A stretch of 64,000 nt of DNA from Verrucomicrobiota bacterium. Lineage in GTDB: Bacteria > Verrucomicrobiota > Verrucomicrobiia > Opitutales > Opitutaceae. The position numbers and the translations under genes were made by a program. Below are positions 16,359-25,314 of this stretch, piece by piece. The notes below the pieces were generated by a model. It was not told the origin of the DNA. It did no database searches and saw nothing but the letters and a program-made list of their open reading frames with translations. Numbering within the stretch: position 1 is the first letter of the stretch; each line of letters begins with the position of its first letter. Location of the stretch: the NCBI GenBank assembly GCA_016222805.1, contig JACRQG010000007.1, forward strand, positions 310,001-374,000, written 5' to 3'.

Positions 16359-17078
16359 ATGTCAGTCCCACCCCGTCCTGCCGACCTGAAGTTGACCGGG
16401 ATCGCCGGGACCTTGCGTTGCTGCCAGCTGTTCTCGGGTCTTTCCGCCGAGGATCTCGGCGTGATCGCGGGGTTCTCCCTCGTGGTCAAACTGGCGAAGG
16501 GCGATTATCTGTTTCGCGAGGGCGAGACGGCGCGGGGCTGTTACGTCGTGCAGAGCGGGGCCATCAATGTCCACCGGGTGAATGCCGCCGGCAAGGAACA
16601 GGTGATCCACGTCTTTCGCGCCGGCGAATCGCTCGCCGAAGCGTCCCTGGCGTCCCCCACCGGGTATCCGGCGAACGCGCGGGCGGTGGAGCCCGGGGCC
16701 GTCCTCCTCATCCCCAAGGCGCCGATTCTCGAGTTGATTGGCCGGCGGCCCGACCTCGCGCTGCGCATGCTCGGCTCGATGAGCCAGCACCTGCGCGTGC
16801 TCGTTGGCATGCTGGACGATCTGACGTTGAAGGATGTGGAGACCCGGCTGCTGAACTGGTTGATCAAACACACGCGCGACGCCGGCGACGGTTTGATCCG
16901 GCTGCCCAGCACGAAGCGGGTCCTGGCGGCCGAGCTGGGGACCAGCAGCGAAACCCTGTCCCGCACCTTTGCCCGCCTGCGCTCCGAGGGTCTGCTCGAG
17001 GTGCGCGGCAACACCCTGCGGGTGCGGGAGGCCCGGGAACTGCAGGAACGCTTCAATCGGCTGCTCGGCGAAGGCTGA
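16359..17078 (+). CDS. Crp/Fnr-family regulator, candidate Dnr-type NO regulator
   Basis: The 239-residue protein has a cyclic-nucleotide-binding fold (LFSGLSAEDLGVIAGF, GDYLFREGETARGCYVV), a long dimerisation helix and a C-terminal winged helix (TKRVLAAELGTSSETLSRTF). It lacks the N-terminal cysteine cluster of FNR, so it should not sense oxygen by iron-sulfur chemistry; this fits Dnr/Nnr proteins, which sense NO through heme. I chose the ATG at 16359 over the one at 16347 because GGAGG sits 5 nt before it. Recognition residues E-T-x-S-R in the second helix are compatible with a TTGAC-type site such as that at 540-553. NO sensing is inferred. Confidence 0.8.
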   Translation: MSVPPRPADLKLTGIAGTLRCCQLFSGLSAEDLGVIAGFSLVVKLAKGDYLFREGETARGCYVVQSGAINVHRVNAAGKEQVIHVFRAGESLAEASLASPTGYPANARAVEPGAVLLIPKAPILELIGRRPDLALRMLGSMSQHLRVLVGMLDDLTLKDVETRLLNWLIKHTRDAGDGLIRLPSTKRVLAAELGTSSETLSRTFARLRSEGLLEVRGNTLRVREARELQERFNRLLGEG

Positions 17079-17116
17079 TCGCCGTCCGTCCGGCGGCACA
17101 CCGCGCGGAGCGCGGA

Positions 17117-17602
17117 TCAGGCGGCGTGGGTCACTTCCCGTTCGGCGCCGGTGCAGGCGCGATCGCGGAGCTGGCAGAGCGCGCAGAAGGCGCCGATCTC
17201 CCGGCGGGCGATGTGCCGCAGCGTCAGATTCAGCTCCTGCAGGGCGGTGTCGCGGGCGACCGGTTCCAGATGCAGGCATTGCGCCTGAGACAGGACCAGG
17301 GATTCCTGCAGCGCCTGTTCTCCGGCGGCAAAATAGGTCAGCAGCGGGTTCCGGCCGCAGGGGCAGTCGATGTCAGACCGGGTCAGGGCACGCAGCGGAC
17401 GACGGCGACTGGGCAGGCTCTGCAAGGTCCGGTAAACTTCGTCGAGCGTCCAGTCGATCAGGTGGACCAGCGCGTCAGGGTTGGCCAGCGGGGTGGTGGC
17501 CTTTTCCGCCCGGAGTAGATCCTCCCATCGCGCGCGGATCTGCGGGCGGCGGGCACTCAGAGCAGTCATCAGCGCGTCTTGCACTGTCGCATGCTGCCAC
17601 AA
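17117..17602 (-). CDS. Cys-rich protein of unknown function
   Basis: The 161-residue cytoplasmic protein opens with a helical region similar to the start of RsbR-type N-terminal domains (RRPQIRARWEDLLRAE). It then has two cysteine motifs, DCPCGRNPLLTYFAAGEQAL near residue 80 and FCALCQLRDRAC near 140. The five cysteines could hold a metal or iron-sulfur centre or a redox disulfide. It is convergent with the Crp/Fnr gene and 62 nt downstream of the LuxR-type regulator on the same strand, so it may be the last gene of the two-component block. I do not recognise the family. Confidence 0.6.
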   Translation of the reverse strand: MWQHATVQDALMTALSARRPQIRARWEDLLRAEKATTPLANPDALVHLIDWTLDEVYRTLQSLPSRRRPLRALTRSDIDCPCGRNPLLTYFAAGEQALQESLVLSQAQCLHLEPVARDTALQELNLTLRHIARREIGAFCALCQLRDRACTGAEREVTHAA

Positions 17603-17664
17603 GGTCCTGCCCCGTGCTGCGCGCCGCTTGGCGGATGCTGCGCACAGTTTGACGGCGCGCCGGC

Positions 17665-18366
17665 TCAGGGGTCCAACTGCTGGGTTTCCACCCAGCGAAC
17701 CGCGTGACGAATGAGCGCGGTCGTGTCGCGCAGGCCCAGCTTTTCCTTGAGGTGGCTGCGGTGGACGTCGACGGTCTTCGGGCTGAGGTGGAGCTGCACG
17801 GCGATGTCGCGGGTGCTCTTGCCCTGGCCGATCAGTTGGAAGACTTCGAACTCCCGGTCCGTGAGCCGCTCGATCGGCGAATGCGAGCCGCGCGGCCGTC
17901 CGGACGAGAGGGCGTCGAGGATGCGGGCCGACATGCGCTGGCTGACGGAGACCTCCCCGCGCAACACCTGCCGGATGGCGGCGAGGAGGTTCTCGCCGCC
18001 GGCCTCCTTCATGATGTAGCCCCGGGCGCCGGCCCGCAGGACGCGCTCCGCATACACGCCCTCGTCGTGCATCGAGATCACCAATACGGCGACGTCGGGA
18101 TGCGCGGCGCGGAGATCCTTGATGAACTCGAGGCCGCTGCGGCCCGGCATCGTGAGGTCGGTCAGCACCAGATCCGGCTGCTCGCCGGCGAGGTGCCGGA
18201 AGGCCTCGGCCGGGTTGCCGGCCTCGGCCCAGACCGCCATGTCGGGCTGCCGGTCAATCAGCTGGCGCAACCCCGCGCGCATGAACGGATGATCGTCGAC
18301 GAGCAGGATGCGGCGCCGGGGGACGGCGGCGGCCGGGTCCGGAGCCGGGAGGGCGCGTTTCTTCAT
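17665..18366 (-). CDS. NarL/LuxR-type response regulator
   Basis: The 233-residue protein has a receiver domain (ILLVDDHPFMRAGLRQL, phospho-acceptor aspartate in LVLTDLTMPG, lysine in YIMKEAG) and a C-terminal LuxR helix-turn-helix (LTDREFEVFQLIGQGKSTRD, LSPKTVDVHRSHL). The start at 18366 overlaps the kinase stop by 4 nt, so the two form a cognate pair. Being next to nitrite and oxygen respiration genes suggests, but does not show, a NarL-like role. The signal is unknown. Confidence 0.9.
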   Translation of the reverse strand: MKKRALPAPDPAAAVPRRRILLVDDHPFMRAGLRQLIDRQPDMAVWAEAGNPAEAFRHLAGEQPDLVLTDLTMPGRSGLEFIKDLRAAHPDVAVLVISMHDEGVYAERVLRAGARGYIMKEAGGENLLAAIRQVLRGEVSVSQRMSARILDALSSGRPRGSHSPIERLTDREFEVFQLIGQGKSTRDIAVQLHLSPKTVDVHRSHLKEKLGLRDTTALIRHAVRWVETQQLDP

Positions 18367-19421
18367 GACGAAAGTCGCAGGGCACAACGGATCACGCAGC
18401 CGCCCCCGCGGCGCGTGCCAAGGGTCAGCTGGGCTCCGATGAGGCTGGCACGGTGTCGCATGACCCCGAGGCCGATGCCCTCCCGCGGGCCTCCGTCGCG
18501 GTCGGGCAGGCCGATCCCGTCGTCCTCCACCACCAGGCGCAGCTCCGAGCCGGACTGCTTCAGGCGGATGACGGCATGGCGGGCCTTGGCATGCTTGACG
18601 GCGTTGTTCACCGCCTCCTGGGCAATCCGGTAGAGGTGGCCCGCCACGAAGGGATCGGCGACGCTCACCGGCGTCGGACAGTCGAAGCGGCAGCGGAGAC
18701 GCCCCAGGGCGTCGGTCCGCTCGGCCAGGCCCGCGAGGCCGACCTGGAGGGCTTCTGGTTCGGCGCCCACCGGCACCAGCCCTCGCGCGAGGAAACGGAC
18801 CTGGGCGACGGCCTCCCGCAGCATCCGGGCCATCAGATCGAGGCGCTTGGCGAGTTCGGGGTGGGGGCGGGCGTCCTCCTTGGCGAGCGTGCACATTAGC
18901 TCCAGGGCGGTGAGCTGCTGCCCGAGGTTGTCGTGGAGGTCGGCCCCGATGCTGTGGCGTTCCCGCTCGCTGATCGCGACAATCTCCCGTTCGAGGCGGC
19001 GGTATTCGGCCTGGGCGGCGCGCAGGGCTTTTTCCTGGGCTACGGCGTTCAGCGCCCGGCGGACGACCGTCGGCAGCCGGTCGAGGAGCACCGTATCCTT
19101 CATCACATAGTCGAGCGCCCCTTGTTTCATCACCTCGACGGCGACCTTCTCGTCGCCCTGGCCCGTCACGACGGCGAAGGGAACCGCGGACCGATCGCGC
19201 TGGAGGCTGGCGACCAGGTCCGGCCCGCTGCCGTCCGGCAGCTTGAGGTCGAGGATCATGAGGTCCGGCACGTGGCGATCCAGCCAGGCGCGCGCCGCGG
19301 TGGCGGATCCGGCGGTATCCACGAGATAACCTTCTCCCCGCAGCGTTTCCGCCATGAGGATGAGCAGGCCCTCGTCGTCATCGACGACCAGCAGGTGGGG
19401 CGGCTTGTCCAGGGGGGCCAA
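18363..19421 (-). CDS. Hybrid receiver / HisKA_3 histidine kinase
   Basis: The 352-residue cytoplasmic protein has an N-terminal receiver (LLVVDDDEGLLILMAETL, aspartate in LMILDLKLPDG, lysine in YVMKDT). A NarX-type dimerisation domain follows with the phospho-histidine in ERHSIGADLHDNLGQQL, then a GHKL ATPase domain (AQEAVNNAVKHA, VVEDDGIGLP). There is no membrane segment or sensor domain, so its input is probably phosphotransfer to the receiver, for instance from the PAS kinase encoded upstream. It overlaps the LuxR regulator gene and follows the single-domain receiver gene by 10 nt. Confidence 0.9.
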   Translation of the reverse strand: MAPLDKPPHLLVVDDDEGLLILMAETLRGEGYLVDTAGSATAARAWLDRHVPDLMILDLKLPDGSGPDLVASLQRDRSAVPFAVVTGQGDEKVAVEVMKQGALDYVMKDTVLLDRLPTVVRRALNAVAQEKALRAAQAEYRRLEREIVAISERERHSIGADLHDNLGQQLTALELMCTLAKEDARPHPELAKRLDLMARMLREAVAQVRFLARGLVPVGAEPEALQVGLAGLAERTDALGRLRCRFDCPTPVSVADPFVAGHLYRIAQEAVNNAVKHAKARHAVIRLKQSGSELRLVVEDDGIGLPDRDGGPREGIGLGVMRHRASLIGAQLTLGTRRGGGCVIRCALRLSS

Positions 19422-19431
19422 GCGAAGGCGG

Positions 19432-19863
19432 TCAGCCGGGGCTCAGCTGCGGAACGTGCAGCAGCGGAACGAACTTGCCCAGCCGGCGGATGGCTTCGGA
19501 GAAGCGGTCGTAGTCGACGGGCTTCTGCATGTAGACATTGCAGCCCAGCTCATGGCAGCGCACGACATCGCGGGAGTCATCATTGGTCGTGAGCATGATG
19601 ACCGGCAGCCGGCGGAGATCCGGGTGGGCCTTGATCCGGCGCAGCACCTCGATGCCATCGACCTTGGGCATGCGGATGTCGAGCAGCACCAGGAAGGTCT
19701 CGCTGATCGGCGGCGAACTCTTGAACAGGAAATCCAGGATGGCCTGCCCGTCCCGAAAGTGCCGGATCCGGTTGCTCAGCCCCGCCGCTTCCAGGTTCTC
19801 GCGAATCAGGATGGCATGGCCTTCGTCGTCATCAACGATGAGGATGGTGGGCGATTGGGTCAT
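19432..19863 (-). CDS. Single-domain response regulator, Rcp1-like
   Basis: The 143-residue protein is a bare receiver: [14 protein letters not shown], the acceptor aspartate in [26 protein letters not shown] and the lysine of YMQKPVDYD. The D-D-D-E-G-H start and the long loop after strand 2 ([18 protein letters not shown]) are typical of Rcp1-type receivers paired with PAS or phytochrome kinases. It overlaps the PAS kinase gene by 4 nt and precedes the hybrid kinase gene, suggesting it carries phosphate between them. Confidence 0.9.
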   Translation of the reverse strand: MTQSPTILIVDDDEGHAILIRENLEAAGLSNRIRHFRDGQAILDFLFKSSPPISETFLVLLDIRMPKVDGIEVLRRIKAHPDLRRLPVIMLTTNDDSRDVVRCHELGCNVYMQKPVDYDRFSEAIRRLGKFVPLLHVPQLSPG

Positions 19864-21083
19864 TTCGTGGGAGGCACGGCGTCCATGGCCGGCAGAGAAA
19901 TGAAGAAAGTAGATCCCTCGCCGGGTCGACTCTCAACCCAAATCCGGCCTTTCTGGCGTTCGAGCACGCGCTGGGCGATCGTCAGTCCCAACCCCTCGCC
20001 GGGAGACGTGTCGGGGTTGAGGCGGTGGAACATCTCGAAAACCTTGGTCTGGTGCTCCGGAGCGATGCCCACGCCGTTGTCGGAGATCGCATAGACGGCC
20101 TGGCCGTCGCTCACCCGGCCGGTGATCCCGATGCGGAGCGGGCGCCCGGGGTCGCGGTACTTCAGGGCGTTGTCGAGCACGTTGCTGAAGACCTGGCTCG
20201 TTTGGACAAAATCGCCCAGACAGGTGGGCAACGGGGCCGTGTCGATTTCCGCCCGCGCCTCGTCCAGCTGGAATTTCATCGCCGCCCCCAGTTCCTCGAT
20301 GATCCCGTTGACGTTGAGCGGGCGGATGTTCAGGGCCACCCGGCCCAGCCGCGAGTACCGCAGGAGGCCGGACAAGAGCGCGTCCATTTTGCTGACCCCC
20401 GCGTTGATGAAGCGCAGGGCCTGGGGAATGGAGCCCTCCAGCGGTGGTTTCAACACGGAGACCGGGACGTGCCCCCCGTCTCCGGCCTTGGCGATCTCCG
20501 TCCGAAAGATCTCACAGGCGCGGTTCAGTTGTTTGCCGAACCCCTGGACATTGACCAGTGGGGACCGCAGGTCGTGCGAGACGGTGTAGACGATGGCCTC
20601 CAGTTCCTTGTTCTTTTCGGCCAGTTCAGCGGCGATCCGTTCGAGTTCGAGCTCGTACGCCTTGCGCTGGGTGATGTCCGTCCGGATGGCGATGTATTGG
20701 GCGGGGCGGCTGGTTTCGTCGAGAAATGGGAAGATGGTGGTGTCCACCCAGTAGTAGGTCCCGTCCTTGGCCCGGTTCCGGATCTCGCCGCGCCAGATCC
20801 GGCCATGGGAAATCGCCGCCCACATCTCCTGGAAAAACTCCCGCGGATGGTGCCCCGAGTTGATCATCCGGTGGTCCTGTCCGACCAACTCTTGCCGGCT
20901 GTACTTCGAAATCGCGCAAAACTTGTCGTTTACGTAGGTAATCCGCCCGGAAGGGTCGGTGATCGCGACAATCGAGTGCGCATCGATTGCCGCCTTGAGG
21001 TCCCGCAGTTCCCGGAGGGTGCTGCTCAAGGGCTGGGCACCGTCAGGCGGTAGGGCGGCGGGACTGGAGTCGTTGGCGGACAC
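19860..21083 (-). CDS. Cytoplasmic PAS-domain sensor histidine kinase
   Basis: The 407-residue protein has one PAS/PAC domain (about residues 30-145; [36 protein letters not shown]), a coiled linker, a HisKA domain with the phospho-histidine in [17 protein letters not shown], and a GHKL ATPase ([35 protein letters not shown]). No membrane segment is present, so it senses an internal signal. It is the first gene of a four-gene leftward block and diverges from the PocR-AraC regulator across 283 bp. The ligand of the PAS domain cannot be told from sequence. Confidence 0.9.
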   Translation of the reverse strand: MSANDSSPAALPPDGAQPLSSTLRELRDLKAAIDAHSIVAITDPSGRITYVNDKFCAISKYSRQELVGQDHRMINSGHHPREFFQEMWAAISHGRIWRGEIRNRAKDGTYYWVDTTIFPFLDETSRPAQYIAIRTDITQRKAYELELERIAAELAEKNKELEAIVYTVSHDLRSPLVNVQGFGKQLNRACEIFRTEIAKAGDGGHVPVSVLKPPLEGSIPQALRFINAGVSKMDALLSGLLRYSRLGRVALNIRPLNVNGIIEELGAAMKFQLDEARAEIDTAPLPTCLGDFVQTSQVFSNVLDNALKYRDPGRPLRIGITGRVSDGQAVYAISDNGVGIAPEHQTKVFEMFHRLNPDTSPGEGLGLTIAQRVLERQKGRIWVESRPGEGSTFFISLPAMDAVPPTK

Positions 21084-21366
21084 GGTCCCGAACTAGCACC
21101 GGACGACGTGGTCTCGCAAGGCGGGACGTGCGATTGGCCTGGGCCCTGCAGTCCGTGAACTCCGCCATCCGGGGCGAGCGGGGCAACGTGTTCCAGCCGG
21201 AGAACCGTCGTGGCAGGGCGGTTGGTCCCTCTGTGGCCAGGCCGGTTCATCCCTGGCAAGACGGGTCTGAGGCGCCCACACGCCAGGAAACTAAGGAAAT
21301 CCCTTAGTCAGATGCGGGCGCGGCTCCAATTCCGCTCCGTCGGAGAAATCCGTATTCTGGGGGCCT
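21084..21366. promoter_or_regulatory. Divergent promoter region between PAS kinase and PocR-AraC genes
   Basis: This 283-bp stretch separates two divergent genes and must hold both promoters. The only structured element I see is the inverted repeat ctaagg-N5-ccttag at 21291-21307, 60 nt upstream of the AraC-type gene, which could be an operator or a short hairpin. No clear -35/-10 pair stands out and no small gene is seen. Confidence 0.35.
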
Positions 21367-22332
21367 ATGGAAACAACCCACATGACCCATAGCACCGTGG
21401 AGGTCCCCAGTCACCGGGGCGACGACGTCGTCGCCCGCCTGCAGCAATCCGAGATATTTCGGGACTATCAGGATGCATTCCAGACCGCGACGGGCCTGCC
21501 GCTGGTGCTGCGATCCGCCGGGTCGTTCCAGCCGCCGATGCACGGCTCCCGCCAGATCAACGGCTTTTGCACGCTGATGTCGGGAGCCAGCCGGACCTGC
21601 GCGGCATGCCTGCAGGTGCAACAGGAGGTGGAGCAGGGCGCCGGTGCCGCCGGCAAGACTGTGGTGTGTTTTGCCGGAATGTCGGAGTCGGTGGTCCCCG
21701 TGAGGGTGGGAGAGCGCGTCATCGCCTACCTGCAGACGGGGCAGGTCATGCTCCGGCCGCCGTCTGAAAAGGGTTTTCGCGTGGCGCTGGCCCAACTGGA
21801 GAAATGGCGGGCGGTCGTGGAGGTGGACACCCTGCGCCAGGCTTACTTTGAAACCCGGGTGCTTCCAAAGGCTCGGTATGGCGCCGCGCTGCGGTTGCTC
21901 GCGAGCTTTGCCCAGCATCTGTCCCTTCTCAGCAACGAACTGATGATCAAGACGGCTTCGGCGGAGCCTCCCGCCGCAGTGAAGGCCCGGGCCTTCATTG
22001 CCGAGCACCTGGGGGAGTCGCTGACCCTGGAACAGGTGGCGCGCGCCGCCAACATGAGCGCCTTCTACTTCTGCAAGGTCTTCAAGTCGGCGACCGGGCT
22101 GACCTTCACCAATTACGTGGCCCGCGCGCGAATCGAGAAGACCAAGCAACTCCTGCTCAACCCCCACGTGCGGATCAGCGAGGCGGCGTACGAGGCCGGG
22201 TTCCAGTCCCTCTCGCAGTTCAACCGGGTGTTTCGCCGGATCGCGGGAGAGTCGCCCACGAGCTATCGCGAACACCTGCATGGCCCGACCTCTGCGATTC
22301 GCGCCAGCCACGCCATGGCGTTTGCCGCCTGA
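21367..22332 (+). CDS. PocR-sensor AraC-family regulator
   Basis: The 321-residue protein has an N-terminal PocR ligand-sensor domain (about residues 20-180) with the cysteine pattern NGFCTLMSGASRTCAACLQ and a later CFAGM. A C-terminal AraC DNA-binding domain with two helix-turn-helix motifs follows (LTLEQVARAANMSAFYFCKV, ISEAAYEAGFQSLSQFNRVF). PocR domains bind small organic ligands in other bacteria, and the cysteines could hold a metal. It diverges from the two-component block and precedes the cbb3 locus by one small gene, so either could be a target. The ligand is unknown. Confidence 0.88.
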   Translation: METTHMTHSTVEVPSHRGDDVVARLQQSEIFRDYQDAFQTATGLPLVLRSAGSFQPPMHGSRQINGFCTLMSGASRTCAACLQVQQEVEQGAGAAGKTVVCFAGMSESVVPVRVGERVIAYLQTGQVMLRPPSEKGFRVALAQLEKWRAVVEVDTLRQAYFETRVLPKARYGAALRLLASFAQHLSLLSNELMIKTASAEPPAAVKARAFIAEHLGESLTLEQVARAANMSAFYFCKVFKSATGLTFTNYVARARIEKTKQLLLNPHVRISEAAYEAGFQSLSQFNRVFRRIAGESPTSYREHLHGPTSAIRASHAMAFAA

Positions 22333-22429
22333 GCGTTCGGCAAGAAATGCGCATCTCCAGCCAAGCATCGCGGAGCGAGAAACAGGGGCCACTCCTATGG
22401 TAGCCGCCGAACCCAACCGGAGGTGCCCC

Positions 22430-22675
22430 ATGATGAAAGCGCGTCTTTCCCATACGATTCCGGAACCCACGGAGGCAGAAATCCAGCATGCTGCCTACCT
22501 GCTCTGGGTGGAGAGCGGAAAACTCCCTGGCCGCGACCTGGAGAACTGGCTCGCCGCCAAGGAATTGCTTCGCCACCGGCACGGCCGGGGCGCCGATCCC
22601 CGCCGACACCACGCCGCCCGTGAGGCCCTGCCTTCCCTGGTGAACCCCGCTCCCACACCTTCCCTCCACAACTAG
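22430..22675 (+). CDS. DUF2934 protein
   Basis: The 81-residue protein has the DUF2934 core (PTEAEIQHAAYLLWVESGKL, DLENWLAAKELL), a small two-helix unit common in soil bacteria and Verrucomicrobiota. The ATG at 22430 follows GGAGG by about 6 nt, which decides the start. It sits alone between the AraC regulator and the cbb3 locus. The function is unknown. Confidence 0.78.
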   Translation: MMKARLSHTIPEPTEAEIQHAAYLLWVESGKLPGRDLENWLAAKELLRHRHGRGADPRRHHAAREALPSLVNPAPTPSLHN

Positions 22676-22690
22676 ACACCACCTCCCACC

Positions 22691-22882
22691 ATGGCCGTCG
22701 TCCCCCTGACCCTGACCATTAGTCTTTGTCTCGTGTTCACGTTTGTTGTCTTCTTTCTGCGCGAACACGCGCGGGGGCGCTTGAGCAGTGCGGAGCGTGA
22801 CTCCCTTCTCCCGCTGGCTGAAGAGAGCACTCGCCTGGTGGGTTCCCCGTCGGGAGAAGCCGGTTCCAACGACCGGCGCTGA
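22691..22882 (+). CDS. CcoS-like small membrane protein
   Basis: The 63-residue protein has one N-terminal helix (LTLTISLCLVFTFVVFF) and then a basic and acidic tail (REHARGRLSSAERDSLLPLA). Layout, size and position immediately before ccoN match CcoS, which helps insert heme and copper into cbb3 oxidase, though the GQFDD-type motif of classical CcoS is not present. It starts 15 nt after the DUF2934 stop. A CcoS-like role is inferred from position and shape. Confidence 0.55.
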   Translation: MAVVPLTLTISLCLVFTFVVFFLREHARGRLSSAERDSLLPLAEESTRLVGSPSGEAGSNDRR

Positions 22883-22906
22883 GTTCATCTCCACTACCCC
22901 TCCTCC

Positions 22907-22945
22907 CGTTCCCTCCGGGAACGGCACCTTTTCCTATTTTTCTTC
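22907..22945 (+). terminator. Hairpin plus T-rich tract just upstream of ccoN
   Basis: The stem cgttccc/gggaacg with a 3-nt loop occupies 22907-22923 and is followed by ccttttcctattttt. This has the form of an intrinsic terminator, but it lies directly in front of ccoN, so it may attenuate transcription entering from the small upstream gene. The T-run is interrupted; confidence is low. Confidence 0.35.
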
Positions 22946-22950
22946 GACCG

Positions 22951-25272
22951 ATGTCCGCCAAAAAAACCACCCTGGAATTCAACGATCAAATCGTCCGTCA
23001 GTTCGTTCTCGCCACGATCCTTTGGGGCGTAGTCGGCATGCTGGTCGGTGTCATCGTCGCCACCCAACTCAACTTCTGGCAGCTGAACTTCGGCATCTCG
23101 TGGCTCAGCTTCGGCCGCCTGCGACCGCTGCACACCAATGCGGTGATCTTCGCCTTTGTCGGCAACATGATGTTCGCCGGCGTCTACTACTCGACCCAGC
23201 GGTTGGTGAAGGCCCGGCTGGCGAGTGATTTCCTGTCGCAGCTCCACTTCTGGGGATGGCAGGCGATCATCGTGTCCGCCGCGATCACGCTCCCGCTGGG
23301 CCTGACCCGCGGCAAGGAGTACGCCGAGCTGATCTGGCCGATCAACATCGCGGTCGCGCTCATCTGGGTGGTGTTTGCGGTGAACTTCTTCTGGACCCTC
23401 GCCCGCCGCCGCGAGCCCAGCCTCTACGTCGCGATCTGGTTCTACATCGCGACGATCGTGACGGTGGCGATGCTGTACATCGTCAACCACCTCTCGATCC
23501 CGACGAGCCTGCTGCACAGCTACCCGGTCTTCGGCGGCGTGCAGGATGCCCTGGTGCAGTGGTGGTACGGGCACAACGCCGTCGCGTTCTTCCTGACGAC
23601 GCCGATCCTCGGCATCATGTACTACTTCATCCCGAAGGCGGCGGAGCGGCCGGTTTACTCCTATCGCCTGTCGGTGGTGCACTTCTGGTCGCTGGTCTTC
23701 GTCTACATCTGGGCCGGCCCGCATCATCTGCTCAACACCGCGCTGCCGGACTGGCTGCAGACGCTGGGCATGACGTTCTCGCTGATGCTCTGGGCGCCTT
23801 CCTGGGGTGGCATGTTGAATGGCCTCCTGACCCTGCGCGGGGCCTGGCACAAGCTGCGCACCGACCCGGTGCTCAAGTTCATGGCCGCCGCCGTCACCTT
23901 CTACGGCATGGCGACCTTCGAAGGGCCGCTCCTGTCGATCAAGTCGGTCAACGCCCTCGGTCACTACACCGACTGGATTATCGGCCACGTGCATGGCGGC
24001 GCCCTCGGGTGGAACGGCTTCATGGCCGCGGGCATGATCTACTGGTTGCTGCCGCGCCTGTGGAACAAGCCGCTTTACTCCGCGTCGCTCGCGAACCTGC
24101 ACTTCTGGATCGGGACCGTCGGCATCCTCCTGTACATGGCGGCGATGTGGACGAGCGGCATCACCCAGGGCGTGATGCTCAGCGCCACGACCGACAACGG
24201 CACCGTCCTCGCGTATCCGAATTTCCTCGATACGCTCAACACCATCCGTCCGCTCATGCTCATGCGCGTGGTGGGTGGCGCCCTCTACCTCACCGGCTTC
24301 ATCCTGCTGGCCTACAACATGTGGCAGACCCTGCGCGGGGCGCAGCCGGTCAACGGCACCGTCGAGGTGTTCGACGACGAGGCCGCTCCCGGCGAGTCGC
24401 GCATGGGCGTGCTCGGCACCTTCCTCAACCCGCCGGTCCTCTTCTCCGTCCTCGGCTGCGGCTTCGCCTGCGCCTGGATGTTTGGCGGCAGCGTCATCAG
24501 CATGGCGGGCTTGGTGGGCACGCTGGTCTGCGGCATCCTCGCCTATGCCCACTGGGAGTCGCGCGGCCAGGCTTGGGCGGGATGGTACGATCGCCTGCTC
24601 GTCAACAGCGCGCCGTTCACGATTCTCACCTTCATCGCGGTTGCGGCCGGCGGCCTGATTCAGATCATCCCCCTCGCCATCGCGCACCGCGCTTCCAACG
24701 TCGAGGACCGCCGCCAGGTGCCGTACACCCCGCTCGAACTGGCCGGGCGCGACATCTATGTGCGCGAAGGATGCTACGTGTGCCATTCGCAGATGATCCG
24801 GACCCTGGTTCCGGACGTCCTGCGCTATGGCGAGTATTCGCGCCTCGGTGAGTCCATCTACGACCATCCGTACCAGTGGGGTTCGCGCCGGACCGGTCCG
24901 GACCTGGCGCGGGTCGGAGGAAAGTACCCGAACGTCTGGCATCTCCGCCACATGGAGGACCCGCGGTCCATCTCAGTCGGTTCCAACATGCCGCCCTATC
25001 CCTGGCTGCTGAAGAACGACACCCAGGTTGCGGCCCTGCCCTCGAAGCTCAGCGTGCAGCGGACCCTTGGGGTGCCCTATCCCAACTGGACTCCGGAACA
25101 GATCACCGCCCGGGTAAATGAGCAGGCCAAGGCAATCTCCGCGGACCTGAAGGCGGCGGGAGCCTACGTCGCGCCGGAGAAGGAGATTGTCGCCTTGATC
25201 GCTTACCTGCAGCGCCTCGGGAAGTCGGAGTCGATCGCCGCCCCCGCGGCCATGGCCAAGGCGGGACAGTAG
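22951..25272 (+). CDS. ccoNO: cbb3 cytochrome c oxidase, fused subunits I and II (CcoN-CcoO)
   Basis: The 773-residue protein joins the catalytic CcoN subunit (about residues 1-500) to the mono-heme CcoO subunit (about 540-765). CcoN has the low-spin heme histidine (RPLHTNAV), CuB ligands (WWYGHNAVAFF, AGPHHLLN), the helix 7 tyrosine of cbb3 enzymes (FVYIWAGPHH) and the heme pair of IIGHVHGGALGWNG. CcoO has CYVCH and its axial methionine in SNMPPYPWL. Such fusions are common in Verrucomicrobiota and Bacteroidota. It is the high-affinity terminal oxidase and starts the ccoNOQP order. All catalytic residues are present. Confidence 0.96.
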   Translation: MSAKKTTLEFNDQIVRQFVLATILWGVVGMLVGVIVATQLNFWQLNFGISWLSFGRLRPLHTNAVIFAFVGNMMFAGVYYSTQRLVKARLASDFLSQLHFWGWQAIIVSAAITLPLGLTRGKEYAELIWPINIAVALIWVVFAVNFFWTLARRREPSLYVAIWFYIATIVTVAMLYIVNHLSIPTSLLHSYPVFGGVQDALVQWWYGHNAVAFFLTTPILGIMYYFIPKAAERPVYSYRLSVVHFWSLVFVYIWAGPHHLLNTALPDWLQTLGMTFSLMLWAPSWGGMLNGLLTLRGAWHKLRTDPVLKFMAAAVTFYGMATFEGPLLSIKSVNALGHYTDWIIGHVHGGALGWNGFMAAGMIYWLLPRLWNKPLYSASLANLHFWIGTVGILLYMAAMWTSGITQGVMLSATTDNGTVLAYPNFLDTLNTIRPLMLMRVVGGALYLTGFILLAYNMWQTLRGAQPVNGTVEVFDDEAAPGESRMGVLGTFLNPPVLFSVLGCGFACAWMFGGSVISMAGLVGTLVCGILAYAHWESRGQAWAGWYDRLLVNSAPFTILTFIAVAAGGLIQIIPLAIAHRASNVEDRRQVPYTPLELAGRDIYVREGCYVCHSQMIRTLVPDVLRYGEYSRLGESIYDHPYQWGSRRTGPDLARVGGKYPNVWHLRHMEDPRSISVGSNMPPYPWLLKNDTQVAALPSKLSVQRTLGVPYPNWTPEQITARVNEQAKAISADLKAAGAYVAPEKEIVALIAYLQRLGKSESIAAPAAMAKAGQ

Positions 25273-25314
25273 GACCTTCACCTTCCGCCCGGCCCGCGCC
25301 TTCCTCCTCCTGCC

